Source: Acestrorhynchus altus (Eukaryota; Chordata; Actinopteri; Characiformes; Acestrorhynchidae). From it: DNA of 64,000 nt. The translations under genes were made by a program, and so were the position numbers. The notes below the pieces were generated by a model, which worked only from the letters and a program-made list of their open reading frames with translations, did no database searches and was not told the DNA's origin. The stretch spans positions 18,343,853 through 18,407,852 of the forward strand of contig CM067506.1 in assembly GCA_034509495.1 (NCBI GenBank), read 5' to 3'. Below are positions 1 through 11,141 of the stretch, one piece after another (the first letter of the stretch is position 1; each line of letters begins with the position of its first letter).

Positions 1-34
<34 letters not shown>
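1..34. repeat. (AT)n microsatellite at the window edge
   Basis: A pure AT dinucleotide run that begins at the first base, so the array probably continues to the left of the window. Confidence 0.9.
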
Positions 35-37
<3 letters not shown>

Positions 38-1737
38 AATACAAATGTATATACAATAAAATTCAATTCACCATGAATTCATAATGTACAGAATCGAGAC
101 CTTTGCCAGGCTCATGCAGATACAGTAAAACCAGCAACTTTTTTCATTTGCTCATATCTATCCTGGATTCACAAAGTGAAGAATGAATTTCCTTTTGGTA
201 CAGCCAAAATGTTTTGATGAAGTGTGGATAAGTTTAGGCTGTAATGATGATGGGTATGCAAGACACTCACTGAAGTTAACCAGTGCTGCAAGTCTGATCT
301 TAAGAAGGGGTCAGAATGATTCCAGTACATTCCAGTACAAGAATTAAAACCATTTAAAAAGCTAAAAGCACATTAGGTTTTCAGACCTTTAAAAAGTCGT
401 TACTATTACCATGTTTTTGTACTGAACCCAAATGGTACTTTTGAACCACTTAAAAGTAAAACAGTAAAATAGTGAGATATTCAAATTTCATTATGACACT
501 ACAAAACATGTTGTAATGTCAGTGCTTTATGGTCATAAACATTAAGGCAAAACAAGTGTAAAAGTTGTGGTATTAAGTGTGTTGCCATGGATAACTAAGT
601 AAAAAAAGACATTTTATTGGACGTTAATAAGCGAATATTTTAAAAACACAGGCTTCCTTAGCCAAGAAAGGATGAAGCTATGATAGATATTTATACTAAA
701 GAATGGAAAACCCACAAAGCCCACCCAATGGACCCTTCATACCTCAGCATTAAATCTGCACTACTCCAAACCACCCATTCCAAAATTTTACACCATCCAT
801 GACAAGAGTGACTTTTTAAAGTCAGACTGCATGAATGAGGCAGATGTGAGCACTGACCTACATTTTAGGCACCAATGATGCGTTTCCAGACCTCTATATC
901 TACTGTAATCTTGTCCTGATCCGTCTCCCTCTCTCTTTTTTTAGAAAGCACAGCCACACTAATACAAAGATGCCCTAGGTCGCTTACGCTCAGAAACTAG
1001 CCTACATATTAACTCACACAGGTGGTGAAGTATTTCCCCATTTGCCTTGTGGCAAGTTTGACACAAACTGCATGATGTGACACGCTCTGAATAACGCTGA
1101 ATTATAGCACCACAGTCAGCTCAGGACAGAAACAGCATGCTACATTTTTTTTCCATCAACAGCGTGTGAGAAGGGGCGGACAGTGCTCCACTGAGGGTTT
1201 AGCACATGGAAGAACTTTCAATCACTTACACACGTGCAAACACACACACTCAGACCACATGCTGAACTGACAGCAACTCATGTGATTGGGTTTTCCCATT
1301 CATCTCACAGCACTGGTAACAGACATAAAACCGAGAATGCAGCAGCGTGCACTTGCAAGCAGCAGCAGCAGCAGCACAGCAATAAAAGTGCTCAGCACTC
1401 CTTTACAGACCCATGTGTTTCCCATCCCGTAGCCATTAATAAGAGCCATCCTCTGTTTCTGACATTAAATGGTCTTTGTCTTTATTGTGCTTCTTCACAG
1501 CTATTTCACTGATTCTTTGCAAAACCAGATGGTCATTGTGCAGTACTCTGTACAATACTCTGGCCATTACATCATTTTTAAAAAGAGCACATTTTTTTGC
1601 AGATTTGTAAAAACACTTCAGGTATTATCACCAAGTTTTGTGTGTATAGTTGTGACACCATATCCTCCTAAAACAGTGAAGAAAGTATGTATACATATTT
1701 TTCACTATCTGACTATGTGAATGTTGTTTTTTATACT
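35..1737. other. Non-coding stretch, probably tet1 intron
   Basis: No exon-like reading frame with splice sites was seen on either strand. It lies downstream of the tet1 first coding exon in that gene's orientation (minus), so it is probably intron. It contains a short AGC-repeat tract near 1360-1376 and no other recognisable structure. Confidence 0.5.
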
Positions 1738-1739
1738 GT

Positions 1740-2350
1740 GTCCACATTTCATGTTCAATGGACCAATAGAAATGCTCCAAAATGACTTGGAATTCAGAAG
1801 GCATGCACTTTGCAGTTCTATAATTAGACTGTAGATCATCTGTTTCTCTGCATACTTTTGTTATCCTCCTTTCCCCCTGTTCTCCAATGCTCAGGACTCA
1901 CAGGACCACCACCGAGTAGGTATTATGTGGGTGGTGGGTCGTTATCAGCACTGCAGCGACACTGACATGGTGGTGGCGTGTGTGTGTGTGTGTGTGTGTA
2001 TGGTGCTGTTATGAGTGGATCAGAAACAGCAGTGTCATACATTTGTCCAATTAGACACTCCTACCTAGTTGGTCCACCCTGTAGATGTAAAATCAGACAC
2101 AGAAGCTCATCTGTTGCTGCAGTTTGTATTTGTCATCAGTGTTGGCTAAATATTTCTGGTTGGTGCACTATTCTCAGTCTAGCAGTGACAGGTGATTAAA
2201 AACTCCAGCAGCACTTCAGTTTTTGATCTCACCCAGTGCAACACACACGAATACTCCAACCCCAGTTTGAGTGTTGCTGCAGTGCTATGAGTGACCCACC
2301 ACCCAAATAATACCTCTTCTTTTGTGGACCTGTGGGGTCCTGGCCATGAA
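1740..2350. repeat. Dispersed fish repeat (non-autonomous DNA-element type)
   Basis: The segment has the look of a high-copy fish repeat: a 'tggaccaatagaaatgctcc' block near 1759, a block around 1890-1960 on trinucleotide-rich GGTGGTGGG themes, an internal (GT)n at 1978-1998, and a partly mirrored end near 2300-2345. The motif 'cactgttcatttaatcag' of the related piece at 42.48 kb belongs to what I remember as the same family. Family assignment is from memory, not a search. Confidence 0.45.
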
Positions 2351-2631
2351 AAAAAAGGGCGAAGGGAGGCTAAAGCAGTAGTACCGCAATAGTAACAATA
2401 CAGTAATAGTTACTATAACGTTGTTACATGTCTACAGCATGTGGAGTTTGTTCATGTTTATTTTTTCAGTTATTTTTACAAAATGTTACTTAATGGCAAA
2501 ACTATATGTAATCTTTACTGTGACACAAGTTACAGAAGAAAGTGACTCCAGCAGCACTGCCACACAAAAGTTTCACTTTCACTAGGAGTGAGGAACAGAA
2601 ACAGCAGCTAGAGTACATTAAGGTGGCCTAC

Positions 2632-4071
2632 CTCTCCAGTTGTGATATGCAACGGTCTTTTCTTCAGCTCAACACATTTCCTGAGCTTACAGATCTGATG
2701 GCCTGTCTTTCGGTTCAGGCAGCAGCTGCACTGCCCACAGCTGGTCTTAAGGAGGCAAGGCCCACAGGCCCCGCACCTACTCCTCTTCTTCCTCTCTCTT
2801 CTCTCCTGAGCTTGTAGTAAGCGCTGTCTTATGTCTGCCTCCAGCAGTGGAGGAGCACCGGCAGCCCTGTGCTCTAGAGTCAGCTCTATACTCCCTGCTT
2901 CTGACTCAGTATCAAATGAAAACTGGGTACTGTCTGTGCTGCTGGACACTTTGCTGTCGAGTGACGCTGCAGTTTGAGCCTCAAAGTCCAGACCGGACAG
3001 AAAGCCAATATGAGCACCTGTGCTCAATGAGAGGAGCGAAAGTGCTCCTTCGTTCTTGCTTGAAAAATTCTCATTGTCATCTTCATCTTTGGTCTGTACA
3101 TTTTCAGTGCTGTTAGGCTCTCTGTCATCAGCCTGGCTGACCTCTGTATGCTCCTGAAGTGCTGTTGTTTCTTTGGGAATTTCACATACAGCGGATGCCA
3201 CAGAAACATCTGCTTGGGAAGAGTTTTCTAGAGTGCTTAGAGGAGCTAGATCACAAGACTGTAGGAGAAGAGGCTCTCCTGGGCCTGAGGTTTCAATTTT
3301 TATTGAGTCCACTTCAGTGGCTGGGTCAGGCTCTTTCACATCTGTCACATCATCCAAGTCATCAGTTGTGCTTGGTTGTTCAGTGTAATCAATGAGCCCA
3401 GGGCTGTTTACACTTTGTATCGTTTCTGCAGTGACCACAGCCACAGCCTCCTCCACCACAGCAGTTTCATGAACAAGTGGTTCGCTGTGCTCCTCCTCCA
3501 CTGTTTCTTCAGAGCTTACATTAATGGTTTGAGCCTCTCCATTGATAACAAGTCCCTTCTTTAGCTGGTCTTTGCCATCAGGGTCACTACATTCTATAGT
3601 TTTAGGGTTAGGGTTAGGATTCTCTTGTTCTATAGCCTGCTGACCTCTCCCTCTGCTGGTGGGCGCCCTCCTGGGAGGCTTCACTTCCTGTGGGCCATTC
3701 TGGGACAACAGACTGCCTCGTAAGGACCTTGTTCTGCTCCTGAGCTCTGCAGCCGGACTGTTCTGCGTCAGAGAGTTATATGTAAGCCTGGGTCTGAGAG
3801 ATCCAGTTGGGTTAGATGTGCTCTTGGTTCTGTTTGTTTTTCCATCGGATGCCTTCTTGGCAGACCTTCTAACAGCACTTGCCTGAACCCTCTTGGTGGC
3901 CTGTTTCTTAACTGTGGGTTTCCTGGTCTTCACTTGTCTTGTTCGTGTTGTTGGACCCTTGGGCTTGCTTGAATTTAGTGCTTGCTTTTTATCAGTGGAT
4001 GACTTTAACTTCCTAACATTTCGCTTAGCTAGGGGGTGCACCTTCCTTTGTGGTTTGGAAGTATGAGGCAT
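2632..4071 (-). CDS. tet1: TET1 methylcytosine dioxygenase, first coding exon with CXXC domain (partial)
   Basis: This exon encodes the N-terminal 480 residues of a TET family protein, the Fe(II)/2-oxoglutarate enzymes that oxidise 5-methylcytosine in the nucleus. Residues about 427-472 (2656-2793) form a CXXC zinc finger: CGxCxxC, CxxCxxC, then the conserved TGHQIC and RKC, which bind unmethylated CpG. The remainder is basic, then acidic and Ser/Thr rich, as expected for the disordered TET N-terminus. I chose the ATG at 4071; the open frame upstream starts at a TTG just after a polypyrimidine tract with a candidate acceptor. The exon ends in a good donor (GAG|GTAGGC) at 2632/2631, phase 0. 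The catalytic exons lie off the left edge. tet3 and cxxc4/5 carry similar fingers; neighbouring slc25a16, next to TET1 in human, favours tet1. Confidence 0.82.
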
Positions 4072-4439
4072 AGCTATGCTTGACAAGAGTGAGGGTGTTG
4101 AGAGAGGGCTCAGCAGGCATGGGAAATGGCTTAAATAACTTAAAAATGTTGCATGTGAGCTTATTTTTCAGCACCAAATCCAGTTATAGCAAGTCAGCAT
4201 TTCACCTGGGGCCTCCACAGGGGCATGCCTGTGAAAAGAATGAACATACTTTGGTCAACCTCAACACTGGCTCCAAATATATATCCTCATATGTCAAGTT
4301 CAATGCACATTGTGCAGAGTGGTGTTGGGGGAGTAGTTGCCAAGATACATCACATATTTTGTGCATATTCTCATTATGTTCTGAAGCATTATGTTATAAC
4401 CCTGCTGTCTGTCTAAAGACCAGCTTTTGATTTCAGATG

Positions 4440-4870
4440 GTGTAAGCTGGTTTTTGATGGTCAAGGTAGTTGAAAGCTGGTCATCTATACAAAAACATAC
4501 TGTATGCTGATAAACTATAATTTATATCATGTTTGGTTATGTTGGTTGACAAAATCGGTCAATCAACTCATGCTGTTTGATCATTTTTGTCACGCTGGTC
4601 AAGATGTTTGGCCTTGCTGGACATGCTGGTCAACCAGCTTGGTCAAGTTAGTCATGGTGATTGTTTTAAACCATTGTGGTCTTACTCGTCAACAAAAAGC
4701 AAGGTCAAGCTGGTCAGCAATATGGTCAAGCTGGTCTACAGCATGGTCAAGATGTTCAACATTATGGTCAAGCTTGGTCATACTGTTTGTCTAAGTTGGT
4801 TGGTCATGTTAACCATGCTAGTAGACCAGTTTAACCACCAAATTGAAACAGAGACAGCTGTGGTGGTGAA
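4440..4870. repeat. Degenerate short-period repeat with a CTGGTCAAG core
   Basis: The words GGTCAAG, CTGGTC and TGGTCA recur dozens of times with irregular spacing across about 400 bases. Open frames read through it are artefacts of the repeat. It lies in the presumed first intron of tet1. Confidence 0.7.
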
Positions 4871-4984
4871 GCTCTTCAGCTGAAGCAGCTTGTGTAGTTG
4901 TGGTTGGTCAGGCTGTTATCTCAGCGGGGGAATGGTGGAGTAAGAGTGGGCAGTTATTATTAACAGATGTAGAAGTGCTGAGTT

Positions 4985-5082
4985 ACAGTGACAGACAGAC
5001 AGGCAGTCAGACAGACAGTCAGAAAGGCAGACTGACAGGCAAACTGACAGACAGGCAGACAGACTGACAGACAGACAGCAGG
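4985..5082. repeat. (CAGA/CAGG)n tetranucleotide tract
   Basis: Imperfect runs of CAGACAGA and GACAGGCA, directly next to the GC-rich tet1 promoter region. Confidence 0.8.
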
Positions 5083-5089
5083 GTCATGA

Positions 5090-5700
5090 ACTGAACTGTT
5101 CCCTAAAGTCGGGAGAGAATATTCGGATCCGGAAGGTGTTCCGCTCCGCCCCGGGTTTTGGCTCTGACTGTCTGAGCGGCTCCGCTGCGGCTCGCTCTTA
5201 AACCCAGCTGCCCGCGGTCGGAGCGAAAGCCCGGAGCGGAGTCCTGACTGTCTGGACTCTCTCTCTGTAGCACACAATGCAGTGACTGACTCACAGTAAT
5301 GTCGGAGTGCTGATCCGCGGCTGAGCGGTGAGCGGACAGCCTGGTCACCGCGTTCGGCCGTGTCAGACTCCTTACCCGCGGCACATTCCGCAGTCAGGGA
5401 CGCTGTCCGCGGATTACAGCACTCAGTCCCGAGCGAGTCCGCGGACACTCCTGCATTCTGCTATAACGATCTGCCCGCTTAGTCCAGCTCAGCGGCGGAG
5501 ACGCGGCCGCTCTTCATAAAGGCCCCACTGGTCAATAACACGGACATGCTGCCCCGCCGTCAAACAGCACATTAGAGCAACGCAAAGCCAGCAGCCTCAG
5601 TCCGTCTCCCAAACCCCGCCTCCGCCCTCCGCTCCCCACACCGACTCTTTAATGGACGAGCGGCGGACTGGCAGCAAAACGTGGCCTGGATCCCTGTGAC
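5090..5700 (-). promoter_or_regulatory. GC-rich, CpG-dense island, likely tet1 promoter and 5' UTR exon
   Basis: This is one of the few CpG-dense stretches in an otherwise AT-rich window, rich in CCGCGG, GCGGCCGC-like and CCGCCC words. It lies about 1.0-1.6 kb upstream of the tet1 start codon on the minus strand, and that coding exon seems to begin at a splice acceptor. The island therefore probably holds the tet1 transcription start and an untranslated first exon. A divergent plus-strand transcript cannot be excluded. Confidence 0.55.
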
Positions 5701-5734
5701 ACTCACCAGCTCAGCCAGGAGACATCACCTGTAA

Positions 5735-5865
5735 TAACAACAAAAACAATAATAATAAACAACAACAACAATAAAAAGAATAATAATAACAACTATAATA
5801 ATATAATAATAACAACGATAATAATGATGATAACAACAACGACAATAATAATAATCATAACAACA

Positions 5866-5927
<62 letters not shown>

Positions 5928-5999
5928 CCCAAAATAGTAATGATGATGATAACAACAATAACACCACCACCAACAACAATAATAATAATAATAATAGTA

Positions 6000-6041
<42 letters not shown>

Positions 6042-6092
6042 ACAACAACAATAATGATGATGATAACATTAATAATAAAAAAAAAGAAGAAG

Positions 6093-6124
<32 letters not shown>

Positions 6125-6125
6125 G
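5735..6125. repeat. Compound trinucleotide array: (AAT)n, (GAT)n, (GAA)n
   Basis: About 390 bases of almost continuous triplet repeat that change type along the array: AAC/AAT mixtures, then pure (AAT)n around 5868-5925, (GAT)n at about 6001-6040 and (GAA)n at about 6086-6121. Reading frames across it give poly-Tyr, poly-Met or poly-Lys and are not genes. Confidence 0.9.
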
Positions 6126-6320
6126 AATTAGATAGATTCTAATAGACTTTATATTTTTGAGGATTAATATTTTGGATCCACTCACTGAAAATGGCTATTC
6201 CTCAGGTGATTGTATGAAATAACCAAGTATAAAATATAATCGTATCAGTTGTTGTCTGCTGATAGTTTTTATAATTTTTTTATTTCATTTAAAATAGCAT
6301 AATTCAAATACACTGAAATA

Positions 6321-7851
6321 CAGTTGAAACCAGAAGTTTACCTACACTATATAAAAAGACACATGTGCATGTTTTTTCTCACTGTCTCACATGAAATCAG
6401 AATAAACTCTTCCTGTTTTAGGTCACTTAAGATTACCAAAATTATTTCTGTGTGCTAACTGTTAGAATAATGAAAGAGAGAATTTTTAAGGCAATTTTTA
6501 TTATTTTCTTCAAAGTTAAAAGTTTAAATACATTTCATTAGTATTTGGAACTGTTGCCCTTAAACTGTATGACTTGGGTCAAACGTTTAGGATATCTTTC
6601 CACAAGCTTCTCACAATAGTTGGCAGGAATTGTGGCCCAGTCCTCCTGATAGAACTGGTGTAACTGAGCCATGTTTGTAGGCCGTCTTGCTCGCACCTGC
6701 CTTTTCAGCTTTGCCCATACATTTTCTATAGGATTGAGATCAGGGCTTTGTGGTGGCCAAAACATTGACTTTGTTATCCTTAATCCACTTTGTAACAAGT
6801 TTGGCAGTATGCTTCAGGTCACTGTCCATTTGGAAGACCCCTTTGCGCCCAAGCTTTAACTTCCTGGCTGATGTCTTGAGATGTTGCTTCAGTATTTCCA
6901 CATAATGTTCTTTCCTCATGATGCCATCTATTTTGTGAAGTGCACCAGTCCCTCCTGCAGCAAAACAACCGCACAACATGATGCTGCCACCCCCATGTTT
7001 CACAGCTGGATGGTGTTCTCAGGCTTGCAAGCTTGTCATTATGGCCAAACAGTTCAAGTTTCGTATTATCAGACCACAGGACATGTCTCCAAAAATTAAA
7101 GTCTTTGTCCCTTTTTTTTATGTTTCTTTTGGAGTAATGGCTTCTTCCTGGCAGAGTGGCCTTTCAGCCCATGTCGATACAGTACTCGTTTCATTGTAGA
7201 TAGTGACACACTCTTCACAAGGTCTTTTTCTTTTGTTCTTGGGTTGATGTGCACATTTTGGACCAAAGCACGTTCATCTCTGGGACACAGAACCTGTCTT
7301 CTTCCTGAGCGGTATGATGGCTGGACATTCCCATCTTGTTTGTACATGCGTATAATTGTCGGTACAGATGAACGAGGCACCTTCAGGCATCTGGAAATTG
7401 TACCCAAGGATGAACCAGACTTATGCAAGTCCACAATTCTCTTCCTGATATCTTGGCAGATTTCTTTTGACTTTCCCATGATGTTACACAATGAAGCAGT
7501 CTGTTTCAGGTGTGCCTTAAAATACATCCACAGCTGTGTCTCCACTTAACTCAGATGTTGCCAATAGACCTATCAGAAGCTTCCAAAGACATGACATCAT
7601 ATGAGCTGTCCCAAATTGTTTAAAGGCATAGTAATCTTAATGTATTTAAACTTTTGACTTTGAAGAAAGTAATAAAAATTGCCTTAAAAATGCTCTCTTT
7701 CATTATTCTGACAGTTAGCACATAGAAATAATTTTGGTAATCTTAAGTGACCTAAAACAGGAAGAGTTTAATCTGATTTCATGTGAGAAGGTGAGAAAAA
7801 ACATGCATACGTGTCTTTTTTATAGTGTATGTAAACTTCTGGTTTCAACTG
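6321..7851 (-). mobile_element. Tc1-like transposon with long terminal inverted repeats
   Basis: The element starts with CAGTTGAAACCAGAAGTTTA and ends with its inverse, each flanked by TA (6319-6320 and 7852-7853), the target duplication of Tc1/mariner elements. The inverted repeats run about 210 bases, with a second conserved block near the inner end, an IR/DR layout like that of the Sleeping Beauty-type group. The total of 1531 bases is close to the usual 1.6 kb. The transposase inside is broken, so the copy cannot move on its own, but its ends look well preserved. Confidence 0.9.
6538..7479 (-). pseudogene. Broken Tc1-like transposase
   Basis: Three consecutive reading frames on the minus strand together cover a Tc1-type DDE transposase. 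7479-7096 holds the paired-type helix-turn-helix region (starting MGKSKE, then a GRPR-like RSGRR stretch). 7003-6740 holds the HGGGSIMLCGCF core strand and reaches the QMDSD region. 6798-6538 holds the SPDLNPIENVW motif, which carries the last catalytic residue, and the C-terminus. At least two frameshifts separate them. The motif normally reads QQDND, and here QMDSD suggests point changes as well. Confidence 0.88.
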
Positions 7852-8740
7852 TACTTGTGCTTCTAAAATAATTGAATATCAAACTGAATATCAAAACAGT
7901 TCATTCATGTTCATTTCCATTCAAAAAGGTAAATGGGCATATTTTATATTCATTACATGTAAAGTTAAATATTTCAATATCTTAAATTATTACAATACTT
8001 AATTTTGAGGTTGAATAAATTACTAATCAAAAAATATAAACATTTTGAGCCTCATATGTCTTGAGAAGAAACTGAATGTTTCTGCATTTCTACACTCCTT
8101 TTATCTGGTGGGGTATGACCAGTATTTATTTGTGATTAATATACTGTAGGTTTAAATAAAACCCTATAAAATATGACAAACCTCAGATCAATGGAATACC
8201 TCTTCATGACAAGATGTACATATATTTACAAAAATGTACTTACATGTATGTAATGAATTTTGCTGCCCAGTTTGTTTTTTCTTTTATTACTTTTTAAGGA
8301 TAAATTTCACTTCAATATAAAATGTATTATTGGGATAGGCCACTTTAAATGCTTTGCATATGCTTACTTTGTTTCTAATGCAATTCAAGGCAAGATGGTT
8401 TAAAAATAAAGTTCTAATTGGGCAAATATTTTGTCATGTGCAAACATGCAACATGGAGCTAGAACAATACATCTGATGTACATATTCCACAGTCAACTTA
8501 TAGCATATATGAACACAGCATCTTATATTAAATTAAATAAATAAATACACCTCAGTGTTTCCTGACCTTTAGTGTATTGTATTTTAAATTAATTATAATT
8601 TCAATAATCATATAATCAAGTACTCATACTGCTGTTCAGACTATTCATCATACTATTCAGACATTTTAAATTAATTTAAAACTAATATGTTTTCAGCAAG
8701 ATGGTGATGTCTGTCTGTTCTATATATTAGCATTAATAAC
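7852..8740. other. AT-rich intergenic DNA, nothing recognised
   Basis: No open frame with coding character, no splice context and no clear repeat was seen. It lies between the tet1 promoter side and slc25a16. Confidence 0.5.
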
Positions 8741-8749
8741 TTAGTATGT

Positions 8750-9130
8750 AAAGTTAAATTTATTTATACTGCACTTTTCACACACACAAGTCACAATGTT
8801 CTTTTCAAATACACAAGTCTTGAAGTCTGTAGAAACAGAAACAGAAAATTGCACTGATAAATATGGGTGAAGTAAATGAGTGAAGACCATGAGTAAGTGT
8901 AAGAATTTTAAACTGGATCTTGTACTCAACAAGAAGCCAGTGGAAAGACATTATCAAAGGGGTTGTATGAGATCTTCTGTTTGACCTAGAAAGTAATCTA
9001 TCAGCAGCGGAGCGGAGAGCAGCCTTATACTCGGCACGGGTGTAGCTGCTGGGGAGTCAAGTGCATTACTCAAGGGCTCTTCAGTCATGTCCTGCCAGTT
9101 CATGGAATCAAACCTGTTTCCTTAATCAGC
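8750..9130. repeat. Dispersed repeat fragment followed by an A/T-rich simple tract
   Basis: The segment around 8890-8990 (containing 'aactggatcttgtactcaac') looks like a widespread fish repeat known to me only as a recurring motif. A (AAATA)n/(AAAT)n tract follows at about 9222-9272. No coding capacity was seen. Confidence 0.35.
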
Positions 9131-9439
9131 AGTCCACGGCTGTTTTTTAGTTATTACAATGTACTTCATTAATTATTAATTATTGTTGTCTGTTCGACAG
9201 AAACTCTTTTACAAATATGACAAAATAAAATAAAATAAAAATAAAATAAAAATAAATAAATAAATAAATAAAGATGGTGGTCTAATGTAAACATTGGTGA
9301 CCTTCATGAGCTCAGGGTTATTACAGTGTACACTTTATAAACTGACACACTGACAGAATGCGCCCTTTCTTACTTAATATAAATGTAGTTGGTGTGTAAA
9401 TCATATGTAGTAGATGTAATAATCTGATGATTTTATAAT

Positions 9440-9840
9440 AATCCCTCTCTACAGTCAGCCCAGCTCTGCTGTGACGTAGAAAGCAGGCGACAGGAACAGT
9501 AGTCATGAAGGGCAGTAGAGAGGGGCTGTGCTGAGCGGAGCGCGCACGTGTAGAGTCCGAGTCCGAGTCCTCCACCCGTGTGAGTAAACTCCACTATCCC
9601 TCCACACACCGCTTTAACATTTAAGGTAGAGGACCTTACAGAGCGGCTGTCTGACTGCTGTTTACCCCCGAGTCCACTCTGCTCCTCCACACTCATCTAC
9701 ACTCCTCTGCTCCTCCACAATCCTCCACTCTGCTCCTCTACACTCATCCACTCTGCTCCTCTACACTCATCTACACTCCTCTGCTCCTCCACACTCCTAC
9801 ACTCCTCTGTTCCTCCACACTCCTCCACAGAGCGAGGGAG
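9440..9840 (+). promoter_or_regulatory. Putative slc25a16 promoter and 5' UTR exon with a pyrimidine-rich tract
   Basis: A locally GC-rich patch (about 9470-9560, with GCGCGCACGTG) is followed by a candidate donor at about 9585 (CCGT|GTGAGT). About 150 bases of CTCC/CACTC-rich, purine-poor sequence then run from 9665 to 9830. The coding exon of slc25a16 begins at an acceptor (TTTCAG) at 10786, so an upstream untranslated exon is required and this is the best place for it. Inferred from position and composition only. Confidence 0.45.
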
Positions 9841-10831
9841 CTTTCTGCAAGATTGAAATGGAACATTATTTAACAGCTTTAAAACTCAATATAAACGACA
9901 TTGCCTCGGCTCTGTTTATATCCTGATATAGAGATAAAGGTCAGTATATTGTCTAGCTGTAGTTTGATGCATTTTCTACTGAGATGCTTTTCTGCCCATT
10001 ATAGAGTGGTGATCTGAGTTATAATAGCCATTTCAGTTACAGCATTTCTGAAACACAAAACTGTCATGCACTGCTCTTTCTTTATTGCACCAAGTAAACT
10101 CAAGAGACTGCTGTGCATAAAATCTCATTTCTACTCAAAACTTCCTGTCTGGCACCAACAACCATGCCAGACTTAAAATCATTGAGATCACATGATCCCC
10201 GTTTTGGTGATTGATGTAAACATTAACAGAAGTTGCTGGTCTTTATCTGAATGTGCAGAATAATGAATTGGCATACTGTAAGTTACAACTTTTTGTTTTA
10301 ACAGGTTCATTAGAACACACACACACACACACACCCCACAGACACAGGTTGTATAATCTCCATGCAAACATTTTGCTGATACAACAAAATGCTCTGGAGC
10401 AGCTGAGCATGAGCCAAAGGTCACCACAAGACTCAGAAGTGGAAGTGCATTCTTTTAAGGTTGGAACTTTGCCCTTAGGATAAGTTGGAGTGGGATTTGT
10501 GACCCTGAACAAATCATCCAATATCTGTACTGGACATTACCAAAGCTCTTATGCCTTAATACAACAAATGCTCATGGACGTATCACAGCTATAATGGCAG
10601 CAAATGTCTAGTAGATCTCAATGGCATTTCTCTTTTGATGTTTTTTTTAACTTTCTGTAACCAGATGTAATAATGAACTAGAGAAAAGTAGTAAAGTAAC
10701 TACCATTTGTGGACTGTACATATCTGCCTTGTTTCTCTGCCTGGTGTTGTGTGCAAAGTTGTTTTAATATAGTGCTGATGTTTCAGAGTGCTTGGAAGAC
10801 ATGACCTCTCTGGTGTCCTGATACAGTCAGC

Positions 10832-11096
10832 ATGGCAGTTGAGGCATCAGTGTCCTCTGCTGGACCGCCTCAAGTTCCAGGACCTGCTCAGAGAGATTAC
10901 TACTACTGGCTGCGATCATTCGTAGCTGGAGGTGAAGTTTGTAACATTAACTTCTTGATGAGTGTTTTGATAACTTATGAATGTATTGGGGTGTTTCTGT
11001 GTTCAGTGATAATTAGGCAATGTTTCATTTCAGAGACACCTGTGGGTGTTGTTTGCTCTTAGTTTCAAATGCTTAAAATGTAGTAATGGGTGTGTG

Positions 11097-11141
<45 letters not shown>

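Noticed and set aside
4504..4883. Overlapping frames of about 97 codons with Trp/Ser/Val repeats
   Set aside because: Produced by the degenerate CTGGTCAAG repeat; no splice signals or family similarity.
5725..6125. Open frames of poly-Tyr, poly-Met and poly-Lys
   Set aside because: They are translations of the trinucleotide array with no gene context.
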